Shown here in pieces: positions 57,753-64,000 of a DNA stretch of 64,000 bases. Under the pieces are notes generated by a model. It saw only the letters and a program-made list of their open reading frames with translations, did not search any database and was not told the DNA's origin. The position numbers and the translations under genes are program-made. The DNA is from Caldilineaceae bacterium (GTDB lineage Bacteria; Chloroflexota; Anaerolineae; Caldilineales; Caldilineaceae): assembly GCA_958295845.1 (NCBI GenBank), contig OY282376.1:2493022-2557021 (forward strand), read 5' to 3'. Positions within the stretch are counted from its first letter, which is position 1; every line of letters starts with the position of its first letter.

Positions 57753-58718
57753 CTAAAAGTGCAAGGTCAGGTCGAATTCTGTCGCCTGGACCAGCGGCAG
57801 AATCTGGAGAATCGTCGGTATCATCGAACCCATGCCCGGCATCGCCATGTCCAGCACGGGGATGTCGGTGATCAGCTCGATGAGGTTGCTGGCCTTGCCA
57901 TCAGACCAGTCCAGCGTCGGCAGAGAGTCGCCGTCAATTGTAATCGTGATCCCGTCAACGTTGGTGCTGATGCCCAATTTGGAGATCCCCAGGGCCCCGG
58001 CCATACCGATCTGGCTAAGGGTCAATGCAAGGGCCGAAAGTGAACCGCCGGTCATGGCGTTCATCTCTTCAATGGACATGTCGCCGATGCTGAAGCTGCC
58101 ATCCGCCTCATAGAAGATGGGCAGATTGATGCGCGGCGGCGTGCCCACGGCGGCCAGGAACTCATCCTGCGCGGCCTTGGCTGCCATCGCTGCCTCGCTG
58201 TCGCCTTCCACGTAGAGCGGAATCTCATCTGCCCCTGGCGCAACCGGGAAGCGAGCAATCACGCCAATCCCAATTCGGTCCACCAAAGCAAAGAGCAGAT
58301 CTGCCATCGGGATGACCATGCCGAATGTGCTGAGCGTGCCTGGCAATGCATTCAGCGAATCGCCATCGTAGCTGATGTTCGGAATACTTCGGCCGTTGAC
58401 CAAAAGCAGCAAACCATCAGGCGTGTTGCTCACCTGGATGTGCTGAATGTTGCTGGCCTCCATCAGAAAAACCATTTCACCTGGGACGGCCACATCCAGA
58501 GGTACGCCAAGCGTACTAACCAGGTCGGCCAGGGCAGCGTTCTTAATCGCGGCCATCCCGTCGGCGCCAAAGTCAAGTACAAGCGCGGGTAGATCAATGA
58601 CCAATTGGTCGGCATCGGCTTCGATGCTTCCCTGGCCGGCGCGAGGCGCACAGCCCGATATAGCAATAACTGCAATAAGCATTATGGCGGCCCAGAACCT
58701 CACACGTCGTTTGAGCAT
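57753..58718 (-). CDS. Lipoprotein of unknown function
   Basis: A 321-aa lipoprotein (lipobox AISGC, Cys 23). Longer frames to 58838 exist, but AGGAGGT a few bases before the ATG at 58718 marks the start. The body is hydrophobic-rich with repeated short strand and turn patterns (LVIDLPALVLDFGADG, ISYDGDSLNALPGTL, ITIDGDSLPTLDWSDG). It has no catalytic motif, and I do not recognise the family. A strong terminator follows. It lies downstream of phoU across a 546-base gap, so it is probably an independent gene. Confidence 0.7.
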   Translation of the reverse strand: MLKRRVRFWAAIMLIAVIAISGCAPRAGQGSIEADADQLVIDLPALVLDFGADGMAAIKNAALADLVSTLGVPLDVAVPGEMVFLMEASNIQHIQVSNTPDGLLLLVNGRSIPNISYDGDSLNALPGTLSTFGMVIPMADLLFALVDRIGIGVIARFPVAPGADEIPLYVEGDSEAAMAAKAAQDEFLAAVGTPPRINLPIFYEADGSFSIGDMSIEEMNAMTGGSLSALALTLSQIGMAGALGISKLGISTNVDGITITIDGDSLPTLDWSDGKASNLIELITDIPVLDMAMPGMGSMIPTILQILPLVQATEFDLTLHF

Positions 58719-59264
58719 TTCAAACCTCCTAAGGGCGGTCAAGGTAAAAGAGTGATGATTGATATCTGCAAGAGTCCGGAAAACACGGCCGACTATGATC
58801 AATCCCGCCTGCTGGATCAGCGGGGATTGTACCATCAACTGTTAACAGAGACAATGCTCCTGAAACAACGGCTGAAGGGGATTTCCGTGCTTGCGTCCCG
58901 AATGATAAGGGAAACTCTCGATTAGTGCAAACTCCCGTTTCTTTCGAAGAGGATGACCCAAATCGGGTACAAGTGGCCACAATTCTATACGATTCTGGGC
59001 CTTTCGTCAATCTCTTTTGGGGAGAAAAAAGCAAGAAAGGAACAATTCCACGCCATTCCTTCTTTGAAGGCCCAAATTAGCCGGAGCCGTGAATCGAAGG
59101 CGCTCTTTTCGCTCCACCTCCCGTCCAAACAAACTTGGGAATCAGTGGCAGCGCGTGCCTGCGATTTCATTCGAAAGTGGCCCTGTTCTGAGTCGGGGAG
59201 GGCTCTCAGGAGAATCTGGGCAGGCAGGGCGCCTGATTTCGAAAGTCAACCGGCCAAACCATCC
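58719..59264. other. Intergenic region between phoU and the lipoprotein gene
   Basis: About 546 bases. Short open frames exist on both strands but show no recognisable domain. It contains the palindrome CTGTTAACAG (58839-58848). Confidence 0.5.
58839..58848. promoter_or_regulatory. CTGTTAACAG palindrome
   Basis: The same ten-base palindrome as at 36852-36861. It lies about 120 bases upstream of the minus-strand lipoprotein gene. A shared regulatory site is inference. Confidence 0.3.
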
Positions 59265-59933
59265 TCAATTCATGTCAAACTCGATGAACTCACCAGTGAC
59301 GGTAAAGATGATCCGCTCGCAAATATTGGTCACCCTGTCAGCGGCCCGTTCCAGGTTGTGGGCTGCCCAAAGCAAGTAGTTCGAGCGGTCGATAAGCGTC
59401 GGGTCCTCTAGGATCATCGCGATCAGGTCGCGATGGACCTGGTTATACAGTGCGTCAACCTCATCGTCCCGCAACGGAATCGTTCGAGCGGCTTCCAGGT
59501 CCTGGTTCAAAAATGCATCGAGAGCATCTTGTAGCATGTCCGTAGCGATTTCGCACATTCGAGGTATATCAACGAGTGGCTTCAGCAGTGTCTCTGGGCC
59601 AATTAGCAGGATGATTCGTCCTATCCCCTTCGCGTAATCCCCAATGCGCTCTAACTCCGTGCTGATCTCCAACACGGCCGCGATCAGCCGCAGGTTCCCC
59701 GCCATTGGCTGCTGCGTCGCGATCAACCGAAGACAGTCAGCCTCGATTTCGAATCGCCTCTTGTTGATCACCTCATCTTCCTTAATAAGGCGCCTGGCAG
59801 TTTCCATATCCCGATGCCGTAGCGCCTCGACCGACTCCTTCAGCGCCTGGATGACCATGCTCCCGAGCATCAAAGTGTCGGTCTGGAGCGTCTCCAACTC
59901 ACGTACAAATGAGGTTCGCAGGAGTTGTCCCAT
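59265..59933 (-). CDS. phoU: PhoU phosphate-signalling protein
   Basis: A 222-aa all-helical protein with two PhoU repeats: VEALRHRDMETARRLIKEDEVINKRRFEIEADCLRLIATQQP and LNQDLEAARTIPLRDDEVDALYNQVHRDLIAMILEDP. LRLIAAVLEISTELERIGDYAKGI and HNLERAADRVTNICERI are the metal-binding E/D-x3-D motifs. It mediates contact between the Pst transporter and phosphate signalling. AAAGGAG lies seven bases before the ATG. Last gene of the pst operon. Confidence 0.95.
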   Translation of the reverse strand: MGQLLRTSFVRELETLQTDTLMLGSMVIQALKESVEALRHRDMETARRLIKEDEVINKRRFEIEADCLRLIATQQPMAGNLRLIAAVLEISTELERIGDYAKGIGRIILLIGPETLLKPLVDIPRMCEIATDMLQDALDAFLNQDLEAARTIPLRDDEVDALYNQVHRDLIAMILEDPTLIDRSNYLLWAAHNLERAADRVTNICERIIFTVTGEFIEFDMN

Positions 59934-59959
59934 CGAGCGTCTCCTTTCCTTCCGAAGGC

Positions 59960-60385
59960 CTATCGATTCTGAAGGTAGGGGATTAACGTGTCACACATCA
60001 GTTCCCGCACCTGCCTGCAGGCTGAGATCCTGTCCGCATCGCTGCCTACCAGCTTGGTGGGATCGTCAAACGGCATATGCTTGACCTCCTCATCCCCCAT
60101 CCAAACCGGGCAGTTCTGTGCCGCATTACCGCAGACCGTGACAACCAGGTCAGGCTGCAACCTTCGATAGTCTTCAACCGAGTCCGTTGTGCCCTGACTT
60201 ATGTCTATATCAAGTTCTGCCATAGCCCGCACTGCAAGCGGATGGACCATGCCCGAAGGCGCAGTGCCGGCCGAAAACGCCTGCCAAGCTTCGCCAAGAT
60301 AGGCGTTGACCAGCCCCTCCGCCATCTGGCTGCGGCAAGAGTTGCCAGTGCATAAAATGAGAACGCGTTTCTTGTTCATGCTCAC
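59960..60385 (-). CDS. arsC: Arsenate reductase ArsC (thioredoxin/LMW-phosphatase type)
   Basis: A 141-aa low-molecular-weight phosphatase-fold reductase. The catalytic loop is C12-TGNSC-R18. The two further redox cysteines of the S. aureus/B. subtilis ArsC type are C85 and C92 (TVCGNAAQNCPVW), and the acid is in PFDDP. It reduces arsenate to arsenite. The GTG at 60385 has GGAG five bases upstream; an ATG six bases inside is also possible. It sits between pstB and phoU (gaps of 24 and 26 bases), so arsenate entering through Pst could be dealt with by the same transcript. Confidence 0.9.
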   Translation of the reverse strand: MSMNKKRVLILCTGNSCRSQMAEGLVNAYLGEAWQAFSAGTAPSGMVHPLAVRAMAELDIDISQGTTDSVEDYRRLQPDLVVTVCGNAAQNCPVWMGDEEVKHMPFDDPTKLVGSDADRISACRQVRELMCDTLIPYLQNR

Positions 60386-60409
60386 GCTGACTCCAGATGC
60401 AGTGTGACC

Positions 60410-61249
60410 CTATCCGAACCGGCCCGTAATGTAGTCTTCCGTGCTCTTCTGACTGGGATTCGTGAAAATCTTCTCGGTATCGTCAAACTCTATCAGATTC
60501 CCTGTCCGCTTGTCATCCACACTGAAGAAGGCGGTAAAGTCAGAGGTTCGGGCCGCCTGCTGCATGTTATGCGTCACGACAATTATAGTATATTTCACCG
60601 ACAACTCCTTCATCAAGTCTTCGATTCGTAGCGTGGCAATCGGATCCAATGCGGAGGCAGGCTCGTCCATGAGTATAATCTCCGGCTCAACCGCGATCGC
60701 TCTGGCAATACACAACCGCTGCTGCTGCCCACCTGAAAGGCCGAGAGCGCTCTGTTGCAGTTTGTCCTTTACCTCGTCCCACAATGCCGCTGACTGCAGG
60801 GCCTTCTCAACCATTTCATCCATGTCCCCGCGGAATCCGTTTATGCGTGTACCCCATGCGACGTTCTCAAAGATCGTCTTGGGAAAGGGGTTCGGTTTCT
60901 GAAAAACCATTCCGATCCGGCGTCGCACCTCCACCGGATCTACCTCGTCGTCGTAGATGTTCTGGCCTTGAAAAAGAACCTCACCTTCGACTCGCGCACT
61001 GGAAATGAGATCGTTCATGCGGTTAAAGCAGCGCAGAACTGTGCTCTTGCCACACCCGGAAGGACCGATGATCGCCGTGATCTTGTTTGTCGGTACCTTC
61101 ATGTCTACGTCGCGTACTGCACAGAAATTGCCGTAATGGACGCTCATCTTGTCGGCCTCAATTGCATACCTCCCCGTCCCACTTGGCGACGACGACGTCC
61201 TGCTCGCCTCGGACTGGGCCTGTGAAGGGCGTTCAATGGCAACTGTCAT
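60410..61249 (-). CDS. pstB: Phosphate ABC transporter ATP-binding protein PstB
   Basis: A 279-aa ABC ATPase of the Pst system. Walker [20 protein letters not shown], signature [16 protein letters not shown], Walker [22 protein letters not shown], and [18 protein letters not shown] at the end are all PstB-typical. It has about 30 extra N-terminal residues. An ATG at 61249 with GAGGAG upstream is preferred over a start at 61291. It follows pstA after 16 bases. Confidence 0.96.
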   Translation of the reverse strand: MTVAIERPSQAQSEASRTSSSPSGTGRYAIEADKMSVHYGNFCAVRDVDMKVPTNKITAIIGPSGCGKSTVLRCFNRMNDLISSARVEGEVLFQGQNIYDDEVDPVEVRRRIGMVFQKPNPFPKTIFENVAWGTRINGFRGDMDEMVEKALQSAALWDEVKDKLQQSALGLSGGQQQRLCIARAIAVEPEIILMDEPASALDPIATLRIEDLMKELSVKYTIIVVTHNMQQAARTSDFTAFFSVDDKRTGNLIEFDDTEKIFTNPSQKSTEDYITGRFG

Positions 61250-61265
61250 GTTTTCAGAAACTCCT

Positions 61266-62561
61266 CTAGGCGCCGGCCTGGCTACGGTCAAAGCGATTGC
61301 GCAACAACACTGCCGATGCGTTTAACGACAGTAGCAGTATCAATAGAACCAGAATGGCTGCCGCGGCCAGATTCCGGAATTCGTCCTGCGGCCTCGATGT
61401 CCACTGATAGATCTGGATAGGCAGTACCGTAAACTTCGAAAAAGGCCCGCTGGGATCCAGCGCGATAAACGTTGAAGCCCCTACAACGACCAACGGGGCT
61501 GTTTCGCCAATTGCCCGGCTCACGGCCAGAATCGTTCCCGTCAGGACGCCCGGCATGGCACTCGGCAATACGTGATGCCAGATCACCTGCCAGTGCGTCG
61601 CGCCCAAACCAAAACCCGCCTGACGGAGGGAACTGGGGACGGCGCGAATCGCCTCCTGGCCGTTGATAATGATTAACGGCAAAATCAGCAGGCCAAGGGT
61701 CATGCCGGCCGAAATGATCGTCCGTCCATTGGCCGTCGACTGGTCACCTATTCCCAGAAACGCTCCGCTTGTGAAGCCTTCCAAAATGCGAACAAATATT
61801 GCCAGCCCCAACATTCCGTAAATGATCGACGGTACACCCGCCAAATTGTTGATATTTGTCTGAATCAATCGGTTGAGCAGACGCTCCTTGCGCGCATACT
61901 CTTCCAGGTAGATCGCTGCGCCAACGCCTATGGGAAAAGAGAATAGTATCGTTATGGCAACTACCCACAAAGAACCAAGGATCGCTGTACGAACGCCTGC
62001 GCGCAACGGTTCGCTCGACTGCGAGTTACTTATGAAACTGGTCGTGAGCCAGCTCCGAAAATTGACGTCAGAGCCCGGGAACCGCTCCTCAGCCTCGGCG
62101 AAGACGCTCCCCCGAGCGAAAATGGAATCAAATAGGCCCCATGTTGCCTGCACCTTCGGCTCTACGACGCGCTCAAGTATCAGTGCGTGTACGTTCTCGC
62201 GACTTCTTTCCGCAAATGGCCTGTCATGCTCATAGCGACGCATTAGCCCAGCCGAAATATTCGCTTCCAAAATCTCCACCAGCTTTTCTTTGGGCAGCCG
62301 GTTCAGCGGCACATCGTCAACTGTCAACTCCGCAGGATCTATGTTGTTGACGATGGCAACGTAACCGAAGGACTGATTGAGAATGTTCAAAAGAAGGGCG
62401 CACAGTGCTATGATTCCGACAAGCACTGCCGCCTGAAATACTGTTGCCCACGCCCGCCCTTTGCGTCTCCGACTGACCACCTGGTCATGATAATCCGGTC
62501 CCGAGGGCATGAGCCCCCCTGCAGGCTCGGCAACAGTGTGCTCTTGGTGGAGGGCCATCAT
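61266..62561 (-). CDS. pstA: Phosphate ABC transporter permease PstA, extended form
   Basis: A 431-aa permease. Helix 1 at about 38-64 is followed by a long non-membrane stretch (about 65-190), then the conserved permease core ([85 protein letters not shown]). E. coli PstA is about 296 aa, so the insert is a clear addition. The ATG overlaps the pstC stop (ATGA), giving translational coupling. Confidence 0.95.
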   Translation of the reverse strand: MMALHQEHTVAEPAGGLMPSGPDYHDQVVSRRRKGRAWATVFQAAVLVGIIALCALLLNILNQSFGYVAIVNNIDPAELTVDDVPLNRLPKEKLVEILEANISAGLMRRYEHDRPFAERSRENVHALILERVVEPKVQATWGLFDSIFARGSVFAEAEERFPGSDVNFRSWLTTSFISNSQSSEPLRAGVRTAILGSLWVVAITILFSFPIGVGAAIYLEEYARKERLLNRLIQTNINNLAGVPSIIYGMLGLAIFVRILEGFTSGAFLGIGDQSTANGRTIISAGMTLGLLILPLIIINGQEAIRAVPSSLRQAGFGLGATHWQVIWHHVLPSAMPGVLTGTILAVSRAIGETAPLVVVGASTFIALDPSGPFSKFTVLPIQIYQWTSRPQDEFRNLAAAAILVLLILLLSLNASAVLLRNRFDRSQAGA

Positions 62562-63568
62562 TCGTACTCCTCACGGAAGCGGCGTACAATCCACTGGCTC
62601 AATGCATTCAGGCTTAGCGTCAGCAGGAAGAGTAGCAATCCGATGGCAAAGATGCTGTTGTAGTCGATCGAGTCGTAACTGAGGTCGCCGCCGCTGATTC
62701 GCACGATATGCCCTGTCATCGTTTCCGCGGCGCGAAACGGAGAAAAAGTAAAGTTAGGACCCGCCCCTGCCGCAATCGCGACGATCATCGTCTCTCCGAT
62801 CGCCCGTGAAATGGCCACGATGAAGGCCGCTGCCACGCCCGATAGGGCTGCCGGCAGCACGATTCGTACTGCCGTTTCCAATCTTGTGGCCCCCAATCCA
62901 TAGGAAGCTTGGCGCAGCGTATTTGGCACCGCCCTCAAAGCATCCTCGCTCATCGAACTGACGAGCGGAATGACCAGAATCCCGATTACGATGCCGGCAG
63001 AGGCCGTGTTGTAAATCTCAACCAGATCGCGGCCAAAAATGCCGCGCAGCAGAGGCGTCATAAGGGTCAATGCAAAATAGCCGTAAACGACGGTTGGAAT
63101 CCCTGCCAGGACTTCGAGAATAGGTTTCAAAATGTTTCGCGTCCGCCGAGGGGCATATTCGCTCAGGTAAATGGCGATGCACAGACCAATTGGCAGCGCT
63201 ACCACCATCGCCACCATGCTAGCCATGAAGGTGGCCGTCACCAAGGGCCAAATGCCGAACCTTCCTATGGCCGGCTGCCACTCGGTTCCCCCAAAAAACT
63301 TCAGTAAGTTAACCTCCTCATTCGCGAAGAACAGCAGTGACTCACGCCCAAGTACATAGACAATGCCCAATGTCGTAAGGACCGATATCGCGCCGCAGAG
63401 GAAAAGAAATCCCTGGATTAACGTCTCGGCAACTCTGGGCTTACGCCTCAAGTCCATCTGAGGTCCTCCGCCCAGGGCAGTTTCGCCTTTCCTGTCCCCG
63501 CCTGCCACCGGCCCGCGCATCGTCTCGGCAGATACGGCAGCTTGCGCCAGTGGCGCCGATCGCGACAT
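62558..63568 (-). CDS. pstC: Phosphate ABC transporter permease PstC
   Basis: A 336-aa permease with six helices: [20 protein letters not shown] first, then the core [83 protein letters not shown] and [15 protein letters not shown]. The ATG at 63568 follows GAGGGATAACT; a TTG at 63589 would add seven residues. First complete gene of the operon. PstS should lie upstream, outside or at the window edge. Confidence 0.95.
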   Translation of the reverse strand: MSRSAPLAQAAVSAETMRGPVAGGDRKGETALGGGPQMDLRRKPRVAETLIQGFLFLCGAISVLTTLGIVYVLGRESLLFFANEEVNLLKFFGGTEWQPAIGRFGIWPLVTATFMASMVAMVVALPIGLCIAIYLSEYAPRRTRNILKPILEVLAGIPTVVYGYFALTLMTPLLRGIFGRDLVEIYNTASAGIVIGILVIPLVSSMSEDALRAVPNTLRQASYGLGATRLETAVRIVLPAALSGVAAAFIVAISRAIGETMIVAIAAGAGPNFTFSPFRAAETMTGHIVRISGGDLSYDSIDYNSIFAIGLLLFLLTLSLNALSQWIVRRFREEYE

Positions 63569-63936
63569 AGTTATCCCTCGTCTCTCCAAACTATTTGACT
63601 AACACAGGCTCTAACGTAAAGCATTGGAAGGGCCTGTCACTCGCCCTTTTGCAGCAGTAGCAAGGCTTGCGATTTCGGCCTATTCTAATGGATTTCCCGT
63701 TTGACTCCAAGACTTTCCGCGCGGCTTTCGCATCTGTATCGCGCCTGCCATGTCCGCCTTTACGCAAGACGCAATACGAAATACGCAAGTCACAAAAAGC
63801 GGGTTCTCCACTTGAAAGCACATGAGTTCCACCGACTGGAATTGGAAGGAGTTGGCGCCAGGAATATCCCTGTTCCCCAACTCCTTCCGATGCGCTTCTA
63901 TAATACAGCTCCATTCACAACTGGAATTGCAGCAAA
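63569..63936. other. Gap upstream of pstC with a simple repeat
   Basis: About 370 bases without a gene. It contains the ACGCAA/ACGAAATACGCA simple repeat (63762-63787). One long open frame on the minus strand here looks noncoding. The operon promoter may lie here if pstS is transcribed separately. Confidence 0.5.
63762..63787. repeat. ACGCAA-type simple repeat
   Basis: Degenerate repetition of ACGCAA/ACGCAATACGAAATACGCAA. Intergenic; such runs translate to false peptides (LRISYCVLRK-like) on the minus strand. Confidence 0.6.
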
Positions 63937-63999
63937 CTACGGCTCTATGCCCTGCATTGCCTCTAAGAGGCTCTGCTTGGCAGCCTCAAGAACGGAAGC
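63937..63999 (-). CDS. C-terminal end of an upstream gene, possibly pstS
   Basis: On the minus strand the frame entering from the right edge reads ASVLEAAKQSLLEAMQGIEP and stops at 63937. It is open from the edge to the stop, amphipathic and helical, like the end of an extracytoplasmic protein. pstS is the expected gene at this place, but 20 residues are too few to prove it. Confidence 0.3.
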   Translation of the reverse strand, partial: ASVLEAAKQSLLEAMQGIEP

Positions 64000-64000
64000 C

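Noticed and set aside
63591..63914. 107-codon minus-strand frame upstream of pstC
   Set aside because: Its middle is a translation of the ACGCAA simple repeat; no domain, no ribosome site.

Overview
The window looks like a chromosomal segment of an uncultured Chloroflexota bacterium, most likely an Anaerolineae/Caldilineae-type lineage. This is inference from several signs: a bacterial Elp3, a DUF2203 protein, a divergent-PAP2 protein, a PstA with a long extracytoplasmic insertion, secreted proteins with Thr/Pro (STPT) linkers and lipoproteins, high GC, and families of short dispersed intergenic repeats. No rRNA, tRNA, CRISPR array or complete insertion sequence was seen. Gene starts were re-chosen from Shine-Dalgarno positions where the sequence allowed it; several genes start with GTG or TTG.

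Left part (1-13.3 kb): a DinG/XPD-type helicase that runs in from the left edge, a zinc alcohol dehydrogenase, a glycosidase fragment and a secreted Ig-like protein. Then comes an iron-sulfur themed block: a Cys-rich SufR-like regulator behind a near-consensus promoter and a perfect 10-bp inverted repeat, then MoaA, an IscA-type protein, a DUF2203 protein and a rhodanese. A B12-binding radical SAM enzyme with two small coupled genes, a receiver-DUF309 fusion, XseB and a DUF212 protein follow.

Middle (13.3-33 kb): an M20 dipeptidase, an AroQ-type chorismate mutase-like protein, a GT4 glycosyltransferase and an HD hydrolase. A catabolic-looking cluster follows (tandemly duplicated UxaA-type dehydratase, sulfatase, SIS protein, MetE-like enzyme), then rplS with a structured leader and a second sulfatase. 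A minus-strand operon holds DinB, a beta-ketothiolase, a fused CoA-transferase, an intradiol-dioxygenase lipoprotein and a PPOX protein. An OmpR-type response regulator and histidine kinase close this part.

Right part (33-64 kb): a secreted fibronectin/Asp-Gly-repeat protein whose end overlaps an APH-like kinase; a MacAB-like export locus flanked by lipoproteins; a membrane-anchored or secreted ADP-ribosylglycohydrolase; two membrane glycosyltransferases separated by two miniature inverted-repeat elements. Next are an S9 peptidase with an MFS transporter, a BtrH-like protein, galactokinase, a Trm9-like methyltransferase divergent from Elp3 (a plausible wobble-uridine pathway), a lipoprotein with a clear terminator, and a pstC-pstA-pstB-arsC-phoU operon that reads in from the right edge.
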